DNA from: Methanogenium organophilum
Lineage (GTDB): Archaea; Halobacteriota; Methanomicrobia; Methanomicrobiales; Methanomicrobiaceae
Direction: 5' to 3'
Length of the DNA stretch: 64,000 bases
Assembly: GCF_026684035.1 (NCBI RefSeq)
Contig: NZ_CP113361.1
Location: forward strand, 868,001 to 932,000
Below the pieces are notes generated by a model. It worked only from the letters and a program-made list of their open reading frames with translations, had not been told where the DNA came from and made no database searches. This document shows positions 8,890 through 18,328 of the stretch, one piece after another. A program made the position numbers and the translations under genes. Position 1 is the stretch's first letter; every line of letters starts with the position of its first letter.

Positions 8890-9843
8890 ATGATTCCCCG
8901 AAGGGCCTGTGATGTTGTTCGATGGATATTTTCGGCCGCATCCTATGAAGTGGATGATGGCGATGGAGCAATAGACCTCTCTGCATTCCGCGATGACGAA
9001 TGTGTCGTCATCCTTTGTTCTGAAGACACTGCACAAATAGAAGAATTTGACCGCCTTAAATACCGTGTCAGCCTTGAAAACGGGCCTGTACTCTGTAAAA
9101 AACTGCTGATCTCATTTACACCACCGGTGCAGGTGCAGTCCTGCACTGTCTGGAATGAACGGGAACTCTCTGAAGTGGTCGCCACGACCATCGGCTCGTA
9201 CATCCGGGGGGATACCGTCAGTCTTCCCCTCACACCGTCTGCAGAAGCCGCGGCTCCGCATCTAGCCGGACGTCCGTATGCCGAACCGGAACCCGAACCG
9301 GAGCCCGGCCTTGAGATTCCGCACCTGCCGGTGATGATCACCGGTTCACGGGCACAGGCCATCTGCGGAGTCAAGGGGACCACCACCCTGCGGTTCATCC
9401 CCTACTGGGCATATCAGGCAGAGAGCCACGGAGAGAAGATATACAAGACCCATATCATCAGTTTTGAACGCGAAGAGAACGGCGTTGTAAGTGCGGTAAA
9501 TGGCCTGAAGGGTGACTTCACCGCCGAAATCACCGAGATGAAGGCTGTTCCCGGCGATGCTGACATACTGCCGCCCAAACTTTCGAAAAACGACATAAAA
9601 GAGAAAATTCTTTCCACTCTTGTCGAAGAGCTCTCCCAGACAGTGCGTATTAGTCAGTGTGAGGGAGACACCATCTTCTACGAAGACCGGGATTTCTCAC
9701 CAAACCCGGAAAATATTACCATTTCTGCAGAGATCATTTACGTACCGGTATGGCAGGTCCGCGGCAACCGGATTGCAGAGGTGAACGCATTCACGGGCGA
9801 TATCCTCGAGATGCCCATGGACGATGGCGTAGAGGTTCTCTAA
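8890..9843 (+). CDS. Uncharacterised protein with PEPEPE linker
   Basis: I do not recognise this 317-residue soluble protein. An N-terminal part of about 115 residues alternates strands and helices (DDECVVILCSEDTAQIEEFDRL) and could be a small alpha/beta fold. A linker YAEPEPEPEPGLEIP (about 134-148) separates it from a C-terminal domain of about 170 residues that ends in VWQVRGNRIAEVNAFTGDIL, which recalls PepSY-like strands. No signal peptide or membrane segment is visible. It lies between the TrmB-type regulator and an FAD oxidoreductase on the same strand, with a possible operator upstream, so coregulation with the regulator is conceivable. Confidence 0.75.
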   Translation: MIPRRACDVVRWIFSAASYEVDDGDGAIDLSAFRDDECVVILCSEDTAQIEEFDRLKYRVSLENGPVLCKKLLISFTPPVQVQSCTVWNERELSEVVATTIGSYIRGDTVSLPLTPSAEAAAPHLAGRPYAEPEPEPEPGLEIPHLPVMITGSRAQAICGVKGTTTLRFIPYWAYQAESHGEKIYKTHIISFEREENGVVSAVNGLKGDFTAEITEMKAVPGDADILPPKLSKNDIKEKILSTLVEELSQTVRISQCEGDTIFYEDRDFSPNPENITISAEIIYVPVWQVRGNRIAEVNAFTGDILEMPMDDGVEVL

Positions 9844-9874
9844 AAAACCGGGGAAAAAGAGGAGAGAGACCGAA

Positions 9875-11203
9875 ATGATCACTGTCATCGGTGGCGGCCC
9901 TGCGGGACGGATTGCAGCGATGCGTCTTGCCGCACATGGAAAGGAGGTCACCCTTTTTGACAGCCGTCCGGAGGGGCTGGGCGGACAGTGTCTGCATGAG
10001 GGATGCATGGTAATATGTGCCCAGAATGATGCGGCACGGGCCTGTGACGAGGTGAAAAATCTCCACCGGATGGGGATCACGGCTTCTGCACCCAGTGTCG
10101 ACTATGCCCGCCTGCAGGAGAAAATGGCAGATATCCAGGAGACCATTGCGGGTGTGATTGACACCGAGACAACGGAGGCAGGCGTTACTGTCGTTCCGGA
10201 ACACGCCTGTTTGGAAGGGAAACGGGTGTTTGCAGGCGGCAGGGAATATCTGTCAGAAGCAGTCCTTATTGCAACCGGATCAGCGCCCCGCATCCCTGAT
10301 ATCCCGGGAACCGGACTCACAGGAGTATACACCGCACATTCCCTTCCCTGTCTCAGAAAAACACCCCGGAAAATGGTGATTATCGGCGGGGGAGTTATCG
10401 CAGCCGAGTACGCCTACATATTTTGTGCCATCGGAGCAGACGTTGAGATTGTGGCAAGGAGCACGCTTCTCCGTCCCTTCCCCGGCACCCTTGTCAAAGG
10501 TGTCCGGCGGGATCTCAGAGGTGTCCGGATTCGTGAGGAGACAGAGACTGTCGCAATAGAAGGCACCGACAGTGTGACCGGAGTGAAAATCCGGTGCAAC
10601 GGGGATGAAGATATAATTCCCTGTGACACTGTGCTCATCGCAGCAGGCCTTGCCCCCCGGACAGAGGGGATCTCCGGCATCTCCTGTGGACCAAACGGTG
10701 AAATCCGGATTAATGACCGAATGGAAACAAATGTTCCCGGCGTCTATGCGGCAGGTGATGTGACGGGACCCCCGTACCTCACCCCGGTGGCCCGGCGGGA
10801 AGGACGGCGGGCCGCGGATGCCATCCTCGGTCTGCCCCTGAAGCCTGCACCGGCCTGTATCCCGCAGACCGTCAGACTGCGCCATGAACATTCGTTTGCC
10901 CTTCACCCGGATGCAAAAGGAAACGGCATCATGATCCCGTCACCGGCAGGACCTGGCTCCTTCTGGCTCGTCCCGGATCGCAATACCGGCAGATCACTTC
11001 TTATGACCGAAAAAGAGACCGGCAGGATGACCGGATTCTATGAGGCGGCACCGCAGTCATCGTCCGGCGCAGGTTACCTTGCATACCTGATCAATGAGGG
11101 AATACCTGTCGATGCGATGGAGCCGTTTATGGAAGTGCATCCATCAGCAGAAGGGATTACCTGGCTGATGAGATACTCTGCAGAACAACGGGAACACCAG
11201 TAA
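9875..11203 (+). CDS. FAD-dependent pyridine nucleotide-disulfide oxidoreductase
   Basis: Class I flavin disulfide reductase related to dihydrolipoamide dehydrogenase and mercuric reductase. The FAD Rossmann motif VIGGGPAGRIAA opens the protein. The redox-active pair is in GGQCLHEGCM (CX4C, about residues 38-43). A NAD(P)-binding motif VIIGGGVIAAEYAY follows, and then the FAD motif VYAAGDVTG. The C-terminal dimerisation domain ends in EVHPSAEGI, where the usual His-Pro-Thr-x-x-Glu catalytic dyad has Glu one residue closer. The substrate is unknown; no 2-oxoacid dehydrogenase genes are near. A thiol or disulfide role is likely. Confidence 0.85.
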   Translation: MITVIGGGPAGRIAAMRLAAHGKEVTLFDSRPEGLGGQCLHEGCMVICAQNDAARACDEVKNLHRMGITASAPSVDYARLQEKMADIQETIAGVIDTETTEAGVTVVPEHACLEGKRVFAGGREYLSEAVLIATGSAPRIPDIPGTGLTGVYTAHSLPCLRKTPRKMVIIGGGVIAAEYAYIFCAIGADVEIVARSTLLRPFPGTLVKGVRRDLRGVRIREETETVAIEGTDSVTGVKIRCNGDEDIIPCDTVLIAAGLAPRTEGISGISCGPNGEIRINDRMETNVPGVYAAGDVTGPPYLTPVARREGRRAADAILGLPLKPAPACIPQTVRLRHEHSFALHPDAKGNGIMIPSPAGPGSFWLVPDRNTGRSLLMTEKETGRMTGFYEAAPQSSSGAGYLAYLINEGIPVDAMEPFMEVHPSAEGITWLMRYSAEQREHQ

Positions 11204-11292
11204 TACTCCCCATTTTTCTCTGAAAATAGCATAATACGGTTCCATCCGAAGAGAGCCTGAACCCTACGCCCCGAGGTTTTAAAAATAATAAT

Positions 11293-12033
11293 TTAGTCCT
11301 CTTTTACGATCCAGTCGTAGAAGAAGACAGCAATGAGTGCCCCCAGAATGGGGCCGATGATATAGATGGGGAACGCCGCCAGCACATCCGGTCCTCCAAG
11401 GAGAAGATCACCCACCATTGGCCCAAAACTACGGGCCGGATTCAGGGAAGAGCCGGTCAAACCACCAATGGTGGTGATGATACCACCCACCGTAAGACCG
11501 ATGATCAGCCCGGCAAAACCAGGCGGTGCCTTCTCGTCCACCGCAACACCCATGATGATCAGCATCAGGACAAAAGTGCCGATGGTCTCTGCAAGGACCG
11601 CCATCCCGAACGTTACCCCTGCCGCCGGTGCGGTTGCCCCGAGCCCGCCAATCGTGACCGCATCCAGTCCTGCCGAGAGGTAGAAGAGGATACTCCCGAT
11701 AACGGCACCCACCATCTGGGCAATGATATATGCCACCGTGTCGGTTGCCGGGAACCGCTTTGAGGCAAAAAGGGCTATTGTTACCGCCGGGTTGATATGA
11801 GCTCCCGACACCCGGCCAAGGGCGTAGATCACCACAGCGATCACAATCGCAAAGGCCAGACCGATTGCAAGCCAGTCCGCAAGACCGCCCAGCGAACCGA
11901 TTGTCAGGGACTGCAAGGGACCCGACTCCCGTGCAGCAATCATCAGAAGCAGGGCTGCAGCACCAGGTCCAAAGTAGACCAGGAGCATCGTGCCCACGAG
12001 TTCAGCAACGGAACGCCTCATCAGAGATGCCAT
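11293..12033 (-). CDS. aqpM: Aquaporin (MIP family)
   Basis: Water/small-solute channel of the archaeal AqpM type. Six membrane helices and two half-helices are visible, with NPA motifs in SGAHINPAV (81-83) and GSSLNPARS (198-200). The 246-residue length is normal. A ribosome binding site, AAAGGAG at 12043-12049, sits nine bases before the ATG at 12033, inside the end of the upstream DUF2180 gene, whose TGA is only one base away. Related methanogen AqpM conducts water, glycerol and perhaps CO2 or H2S. It ends the DUF2193-DUF2180-aqpM run. Confidence 0.93.
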   Translation of the reverse strand: MASLMRRSVAELVGTMLLVYFGPGAAALLLMIAARESGPLQSLTIGSLGGLADWLAIGLAFAIVIAVVIYALGRVSGAHINPAVTIALFASKRFPATDTVAYIIAQMVGAVIGSILFYLSAGLDAVTIGGLGATAPAAGVTFGMAVLAETIGTFVLMLIIMGVAVDEKAPPGFAGLIIGLTVGGIITTIGGLTGSSLNPARSFGPMVGDLLLGGPDVLAAFPIYIIGPILGALIAVFFYDWIVKED

Positions 12034-12034
12034 A

Positions 12035-12247
12035 TCACGAATCTCCTTTCATTGCAACAGAGCATTCCGGACAGAGGATACGCGGGAGGCGCTGTTTGAC
12101 CTTTTTTGCCGGGAACGGATATCCACCCTCCCAGACATCATTCTCCTCACGGATTGCATGATCCATGCAGAGACCCATCCCGCAGACGATACAGACGGCA
12201 ACAGCGTCGGAATCTCTGCCCTCTCTTGCACATATGTAACACTTCAT
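12035..12247 (-). CDS. Small zinc-binding protein, DUF2180
   Basis: A 70-residue cysteine-rich protein of an archaeal family of unknown function. It has CYICAREG at residues 3-6, then CIVCGMGLCMDH and CPEC near the end, giving paired zinc ligands that suggest a small treble-clef or B-box-like fold. It is one base upstream of aqpM and 60 bases downstream of the DUF2193 gene on the same strand, so these three genes are probably one transcript. Confidence 0.8.
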   Translation of the reverse strand: MKCYICAREGRDSDAVAVCIVCGMGLCMDHAIREENDVWEGGYPFPAKKVKQRLPRILCPECSVAMKGDS

Positions 12248-12306
12248 TCATACCACCTCTCCGGCCCCATCCGGTTCCGGGAACAGGATGTAAGGGGAAG
12301 AAACCC

Positions 12307-13806
12307 TCACACCGCCTCTCGGTACTCGCAGTACTGGTGCCGGAAGTCAACGAGCGAGGCCGAGGCACAGTTCTTGCATGCACGAACCGGTGCTGCCGGT
12401 GTCGCCTTGTCGAGGGCGATGACATTGGTCATCATCGTTGCCGTGACCGGTTCTGACGTGAGCAGACACGGGTAATCAGCAAGGCTCATCATCGCGGCAA
12501 ACCGCACTGTGATGGCACAGGCCGGATAGACATACCGCTGTGGATTGTTGATCACATCATGAGACATGAGCGGCCCGAGGTCAATCGGGAGGCCGCTGAT
12601 ATTCGGCTTTAAGTCAGCGTCAGTTCCTGCCTTCATCTTCCGTGCCCGGTCTATGATACCCCAGCCACGGTAGACCATGTCCATGAAGTCACAGTTGTGC
12701 AGCTCTGCTGCTGCCCCGCGTGTCGGGTAGAGCTGTACATAGTTGTGGAACCGGCGGGTCAGGAACTCAACGACTGAGGGTCCGCTAAATCCGTCCATTT
12801 CAAGCAGGCACTCCGCTGCGGCGGCACCGCTCCCGGTGGCAAGCGCGAGGACCTGACCAGGACTCTTGAACTTCGGGATGGCGGCACGCAGGGAATTATC
12901 CATTACCTGCGTTACCGCCTCGATAATGCCCATCACCATATCATCCTTGCACATGTTGAACGTGGACTGGGCGATATGGTGAGCAATGTCACCCACACAG
13001 TAGGCAGGAATTGTAACGATGTTTGCATAGTGCACACCGTCCTCCACTGCTGCTTTCACCACAGGCTCCATCTTTTTGCGGTATTCCGCCATGTATTTCC
13101 GCGGGTCAAATGAGTCCATGCCAAGGCTGTCCATCAGTTTGGCCTGTGCCTCGACCGGATTTTCATAAATGCCCTTTAACTGGGCAATCTCCTTCTCAAC
13201 TGCTGCAGCAAGGGTGTCACCGCCTTCTACAGACTGTGCAAAGACCTCTCCCACACCATATGAGGTGTTCATACCCCAGGACTTGGCCGCAAGAAGGGTC
13301 TTTTTGTGGTCTTCCGGGATGTCTGTTTTCTTGAGGATCTGGTTCACCACATTACTGGTGGAACCGGGGATCATCGCAAAGTCGACCACACAGGTAGGGC
13401 CATAGAACCCGGCATACCGGCGGGCGGACTCAAGACCAACCATTGCGTTCATGTCGCCAATCTTTGCAATGAACGTCTCCACACTCTTGTGGAATTTTTC
13501 GTCCTGATCACAGAGGACCTCAAGGATCACCGGTGTCTGGTAGTGCTCGACAAACGGGTCGTCCTCAGGCCTCACATAGTTTGTGAGAGCGGTCAGCGAA
13601 TCATAGTGGGCATTCACCGACTGTACGTGGAGATCAATGACGGCCTTCGACTGCCCGTCCCCAACAGTCATCTTGTTTACAGCATCGACATACGGTTTCC
13701 CGTCTGTCACATGGAATTCTGTCCCTCTTTTCTCTTTCAGGACATTGACGTCGGCCCACTGGGCCCCCATGGCCTCGTCAACCATTTTCTTGTAGATATT
13801 CTCCAT
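12307..13806 (-). CDS. DUF2193 protein (methanogen-specific)
   Basis: A 499-residue protein I assign to DUF2193, a family known mainly from methanogens and without an established function. It is soluble, with no signal peptide. Conserved-looking cysteines include GFYGPTCVVDF, YCVGDIAHH and a C-terminal VRACKNCAS ... HQYCEYREA cluster that could bind metal. The start at 13806 is supported by GGGGTGAAG at 13808-13816, a near-perfect anti-16S match. A longer reading to 13851 lacks such a site. It heads the run that continues into DUF2180 and aqpM. The strong ribosome binding site suggests high expression. Confidence 0.8.
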   Translation of the reverse strand: MENIYKKMVDEAMGAQWADVNVLKEKRGTEFHVTDGKPYVDAVNKMTVGDGQSKAVIDLHVQSVNAHYDSLTALTNYVRPEDDPFVEHYQTPVILEVLCDQDEKFHKSVETFIAKIGDMNAMVGLESARRYAGFYGPTCVVDFAMIPGSTSNVVNQILKKTDIPEDHKKTLLAAKSWGMNTSYGVGEVFAQSVEGGDTLAAAVEKEIAQLKGIYENPVEAQAKLMDSLGMDSFDPRKYMAEYRKKMEPVVKAAVEDGVHYANIVTIPAYCVGDIAHHIAQSTFNMCKDDMVMGIIEAVTQVMDNSLRAAIPKFKSPGQVLALATGSGAAAAECLLEMDGFSGPSVVEFLTRRFHNYVQLYPTRGAAAELHNCDFMDMVYRGWGIIDRARKMKAGTDADLKPNISGLPIDLGPLMSHDVINNPQRYVYPACAITVRFAAMMSLADYPCLLTSEPVTATMMTNVIALDKATPAAPVRACKNCASASLVDFRHQYCEYREAV

Positions 13807-14012
13807 TTCTTCACCCCTTTGAGGATGTGCGTCAATGCCCCACGATACCATATAAACCTATCTCAGAAACGGACGCGCACCAGGCAGAATATATATTAAA
13901 TAAACCTCGTTTCAAAATTGCACACAGGAATAGGTTTAAATCACAATTACAAAGCCATTCAGAAGATAATTCACGAATTTATGCACAAAAGAGCAGTTAT
14001 CCACAGAAAAAT

Positions 14013-14279
14013 TTATAATAAGCAATCCATCCGGGATGTTATCCACTGATGAACCAGTGCTTTCAGGCGCCCCACATCCTGCGGAACCGATGCCTCATTT
14101 TTTATATACATTTCCAGTTCATCTAGCATTGGATGGATCACGGAATCAAGCATCTCCTGTGGGCTAAATCCAGACTTATCACGTGCAGAGAGTCGTATTA
14201 GCTCCTCCATATGTTCCATTTCTCCCGTCAAAATGAGGACATCTTCAAGTGACATCCCCGTATTTTCACCGGAAACCAT
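14013..14279 (-). CDS. Small hypothetical protein
   Basis: An 88-residue acidic, helical protein with no recognised family (SLEDVLILTGEMEHMEEL, then MLDSVIHPMLDELEMYI). Amino-acid composition and phase look coding, but homology is unknown. The ATG at 14279 is preferred to 14294. The upstream GGGGGT is only a rough ribosome binding site. It stands alone in an AT-rich interval. Confidence 0.5.
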   Translation of the reverse strand: MVSGENTGMSLEDVLILTGEMEHMEELIRLSARDKSGFSPQEMLDSVIHPMLDELEMYIKNEASVPQDVGRLKALVHQWITSRMDCLL

Positions 14280-15132
14280 GGCGGGTACCCCCAAAAAATG
14301 AGAAATTCGGGTAATTTTCTTCAGAAAGCGACATACAAGACAGTATTCTTTTTCCTATATCAAATTCTTTTTTTGCCAAACCCTTTTGCATATCAGCTTT
14401 GCCTTGCACACGAACGAAATGTTAAATACGTTTGAAATGTAACAAAGAAGATGGCAGAGTCATGTCCAAATGACGCAGGGAAGAGGTATGATCCAGTCTC
14501 ACCGTGAGTCGATGATCCATCCAAACACATATAAGGACAACATTCAGTAATTTCCGTTCTGTCGCCAAACCCCCCCCAACATGGTGGCAGGACAATTGGA
14601 ACGTTGTTCACCTCTTCAACAACACCCCCCAAATGAAACAGAGGAGAATAGACCCGGGGACGGACAAAGGTCTGAAGGGAACCCGGGCATGAATCTCTGC
14701 CACCAAATAGGACAAGCAGGTGAATGATTCACTGCTCTATTGACAGCATTACTGACACCCTTCAGACCCATACCTCTTTCTAAAACGAGCATGAAACAAT
14801 TGTTTCAGCCACTGTCCTGTACGAAGGAACCACCGCTTCATAGCAAACAGCGATGATACCGTCAAGTTTGTACATTTAGATGAGAAAGCAAAATGTGGCT
14901 CTCATCATTCACCGTTTAGAGAAATACAGTCCGTCCATATACTTTTGGAAGGTACATTTACATAAGTCATGGGGAACGGATATTCTTTTTTCATCGGCAA
15001 AACACCCTCCGGGTGGCAGGGTCCGACAGCACGGGTGACAAAGCAAGGTACCTCGTGCCCGTTTCATGGAAGAGAAACACATTTTACTTCACAGTAGGAT
15101 ACAGTACTATCTTACAGCGGGTGAGTCTGTTC
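14280..15132. other. Gene-free stretch, about 850 bp
   Basis: I find no convincing coding frame here. It contains C-runs near 14570 and 14625, a TATA-like CATATAAGG near 14526, and an 11-bp perfect inverted repeat with arms at 14669-14679 and 14758-14768. A noncoding RNA is possible but not demonstrated. Confidence 0.5.
14669..14768. repeat. 11-bp inverted repeat (GGTCTGAAGGG / CCCTTCAGACC)
   Basis: Two perfect complementary arms are separated by 78 bases inside the gene-free stretch. The hexamer CCCGGG also occurs twice close to the left arm and could pair. The element may fold as RNA or be a remnant of mobile-element ends; there is no transposase nearby. Confidence 0.45.
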
Positions 15133-18100
15133 ATGGCGCTTTTTGACAATATATTCGGACAGGGATCTCAGAATCCCTGGATTGAAAAAGGGAAAAATCA
15201 TTTCACCCAGGGCAGGTATGAAGAGGCCGCCCGGGATTTGGGGAAGGCACTTGAGATCTCTGACGATGCAGTAATCCATCATATGCGAGGCGAGGCGTTC
15301 TCCTACCTTGGAGAGCCGGTACAGGCCGCACATGAATTCCGGGCCTGCGTCGAGAAGAACCCGAAGGACATCGCCGCATGGGAGGCATTTGGCGAGACAC
15401 TGATGCGTACCGGCAGTTATACCGAGGCACTGAAATGCTATGATATTGTCACCGTAAACCGGCCGGATGCACTGAACGGGTGGCTGAGAAAGACCGACTG
15501 CCTCGAACGGCTTGCCCGCTACACCGATGCGGCAGCGGCCGCAGAAACGGCTCTTGCGCTCGACCCGGACGACCGTATCCTCCGCGAACGGGCAGCCCGC
15601 CTGCATCTGCGGGCCGGAAATACGGCCGATGCACTCACCTATCTTAATCAGGTACTGAAATTTTGTCCGGACAACGCCGACCTGCTCACGCTCACCGGTG
15701 ACGCCCTGGAACGGGCGGGAAGGCGCAAAGAGGCAACAGATATCTATATGCGGGCCCTCAAGACGGACACCAATACAGTAGCCGTTGCAATGCGGCTTGC
15801 AGGGCTCTATGAATCCCTCGGGCGCTTCGGAGAGGCGGCAGATGCCTACCGGCAGGCCGCGATGGCCATGCCGGAAAACCCGATGCCCGGCTACTACCGT
15901 GGTGCCTCCCTCTTCTGGAACGGAGAATTCCGTGAATGCGCACAGTCACTTGAAATTGTCGTCAAAAAGAATCCGGATGATCTGCAGGCCTGGTATCTGA
16001 TGGGCGCTGCCCTCGAGCACACCGGCGAATACCGGCGGGCGGCAGACTGTTTTGATGCAATGCTGCGTATCGACCAGACAAACAGCCTTGCCTGGTATCA
16101 CCGGGGCATATGCCTGCTGGGGCTGAGCCAGTACGAAGAGGCCTACACCAGTCTTGCAAAGGTCACCGACAGCGGCGGCGATGGGGCGGTTTCATGGATT
16201 AGCACAGAAGCGGAACTCAGCCTGTTTTCCAGTGACAAAAAGAACCCCGGCGCCCGGTCGATGGACATTGACGTCCGGATGAATGCTCTCGCGTCCCTGC
16301 AGGCAGATGCACTTATGCACATCGGAAGAGAACGGGAAGCGCTTACCCTTTATTCACGCCTGATTGATGCAGATCGCAGTGATCTCACCGCATGGCGCCG
16401 GAAAGGTGAGGCACTCATGACCATCGGTGACTATGAGCGGGCAGGAGAGGTACTCTCCCATGTGACTGCCGCCGAGCCGGAGGACTGGACATCTGTCGCC
16501 CTCCTGGGCGATGCCTGTCTGCACACCGGCAAAACTGAACAGGCGGCCACCTATTATGCTGCAGCCATCAAGGGAGGGATAACTGACCGGAATGCACGCC
16601 GGAAACTGGGTATCATCTACCAGACCTCCGGTGAACACGCAAAGGCCCTTGCCGTCTTTGATTCGATCCTCGAAGACCACCCCAACGATCCCGGCATTCT
16701 TGCACTGAAGGGGAATTCCCTCCTCGAAATGGGCCAGTATGAGGCGGCTCTCGGGGCGCTTGAGCCGGTGGACGCAAAGAGCGGTACAGATCTCGTGATC
16801 AAACGACAGATCGCAGGAGCACTGGAATACCTGGGCAGATACCGTGAGGCACTGCAGGTCATCGAGGAGGCACGGGCCATTGCACCCACGGACATGAGCC
16901 TTCTTGCCCAGAAGGCATCCCTCCTGGAGAAGGCAGGCGAACTGGAGGATGCGGCAGAGGTCTATATCCAGGTGGTTGAGGCGGAACCGGGACGGGCAGG
17001 AGCATCCCTGCGTCTCGGTGAATCCCTTGCATCCCTCGGAAAATATGACGAGGCAATCTTCTTCTTCCAGCGGTCGCTTGAACGCAACCAGGAAAATACG
17101 GATGCCTGGATTGCCCTCGGGCAGACCTATCTGCGCAAAGGGGACATGGAAGATGCACGAAAATGCCTCATATCCGCTGCAAAGACCCGGCCGCAAGACC
17201 CGGCAGTGCACTACGAATCCGGAAGAGTCGCACTTGCGCTCGGAAATACGTTGGAGGCACTGGAGTCCTTTGATACTGTACTCCGCCTGAAACCGGATCA
17301 TGCTCCGGCCCTCCGGGAACGTGCAGCAGCCCTCCTTGCGACCGGCCGGGGAGAGGAAGCGGTTGACGGATTTACCGCGTATCTCGAACTGGTGCCCGGC
17401 GACAATACCGCCCGCACACTTCGTGCCCATGCCTATGAGAAGGCAGGCCGCTACACAGACGCCGCAACAGAATATCACGAGGTGCTCTCCCTGAATCCGC
17501 ATGATACCGACAGCTGGCTCTCCCTTGCCGCCTGTCTGCTCTTCACCGGGGAGTATGAACAGGTAGCGGACGTGACGGAAAAAATCACCGCGATTGATCC
17601 CGCAAACTGCCAGGCGTGGGAGTATCGGGCATCTGCCCTGGAACGGCTTGGGCGATATGAAGAGGCCGCCCGTTCCTACCGCACAGCCTCGTCATCCGGA
17701 GGCAGGAGTGCCATCGTGCAGATGCACCTCGGGACGACAATGATGTATGCCGGTGACTATGCCGGGGCGGCCGGCATCTTTGCAGAGGCATCAGAAGAAG
17801 ACCCGGACCGGCCTGAACTGCAGTATCTCCTCAGCGAGGCCGCCCGTGCGGCAGGAGACATGAAGTGCGCTCTTTCGGCGGCAGAAACATTCAGAGATGC
17901 AGAACCGAATCTGGCCCACGCCCACTTTACGGCAGGCGTCCTCTACGAACGCACCGGCAGGATTCCTGAGGCAATCACTGCTATTCAGTCGGCGATTGAG
18001 GTTGACAAAAAGAATGTTGCATACTGGTCAGCACTCGGGTCTGTTCTTATGGCCGCCGGGAAATTCCAGGAGGCAGGAAAGGTATTTGACCAGCTCACTA

Positions 18101-18324
18101 CACTTGAGGGAGAGACAGCTGCCACATGGTATGGAAAAGGACGGGCACTTGCCGAGACGGGCCGGCATGAGCAGGCGATCACCTGCTTTAAAGAAGCACT
18201 GCAGGCAAACCCGACAGACGATGCAGCACGCTCCCGCCTTGGTGCGGCATACATGGCCATCGGGCGTTATGCAGAGGCCGCAGAATGTCTGAATGCACTC
18301 TCATCCCAAAGAGAGGAAAACTAA
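15133..18324 (+). CDS. Giant tetratricopeptide-repeat protein
   Basis: A 1,063-residue soluble protein made almost entirely of about 30 TPR units with the usual spacing (W/LG/Y/A/F/A/P), for example GRYEEAARDLGKALE, GRFGEAADAYRQAAM and GRYTDAATEYHEVLS. Such solenoids scaffold protein complexes; no catalytic domain is visible. The ATG at 15133 follows GGGTGAG at 15118-15124. A GTG at 15013 would add 40 residues that do not look like TPR. The stop is four bases from the convergent stop of the REC-PAS-PAS gene. Partners cannot be inferred. Confidence 0.93.
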   Translation: MALFDNIFGQGSQNPWIEKGKNHFTQGRYEEAARDLGKALEISDDAVIHHMRGEAFSYLGEPVQAAHEFRACVEKNPKDIAAWEAFGETLMRTGSYTEALKCYDIVTVNRPDALNGWLRKTDCLERLARYTDAAAAAETALALDPDDRILRERAARLHLRAGNTADALTYLNQVLKFCPDNADLLTLTGDALERAGRRKEATDIYMRALKTDTNTVAVAMRLAGLYESLGRFGEAADAYRQAAMAMPENPMPGYYRGASLFWNGEFRECAQSLEIVVKKNPDDLQAWYLMGAALEHTGEYRRAADCFDAMLRIDQTNSLAWYHRGICLLGLSQYEEAYTSLAKVTDSGGDGAVSWISTEAELSLFSSDKKNPGARSMDIDVRMNALASLQADALMHIGREREALTLYSRLIDADRSDLTAWRRKGEALMTIGDYERAGEVLSHVTAAEPEDWTSVALLGDACLHTGKTEQAATYYAAAIKGGITDRNARRKLGIIYQTSGEHAKALAVFDSILEDHPNDPGILALKGNSLLEMGQYEAALGALEPVDAKSGTDLVIKRQIAGALEYLGRYREALQVIEEARAIAPTDMSLLAQKASLLEKAGELEDAAEVYIQVVEAEPGRAGASLRLGESLASLGKYDEAIFFFQRSLERNQENTDAWIALGQTYLRKGDMEDARKCLISAAKTRPQDPAVHYESGRVALALGNTLEALESFDTVLRLKPDHAPALRERAAALLATGRGEEAVDGFTAYLELVPGDNTARTLRAHAYEKAGRYTDAATEYHEVLSLNPHDTDSWLSLAACLLFTGEYEQVADVTEKITAIDPANCQAWEYRASALERLGRYEEAARSYRTASSSGGRSAIVQMHLGTTMMYAGDYAGAAGIFAEASEEDPDRPELQYLLSEAARAAGDMKCALSAAETFRDAEPNLAHAHFTAGVLYERTGRIPEAITAIQSAIEVDKKNVAYWSALGSVLMAAGKFQEAGKVFDQLTTLEGETAATWYGKGRALAETGRHEQAITCFKEALQANPTDDAARSRLGAAYMAIGRYAEAAECLNALSSQREEN

Positions 18325-18328
18325 ATTT

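Noticed and set aside
14393-14632. An open frame of about 79 codons on the minus strand
   Set aside because: There is no ribosome binding site, no recognisable family, and composition follows the C-run-rich noncoding sequence.
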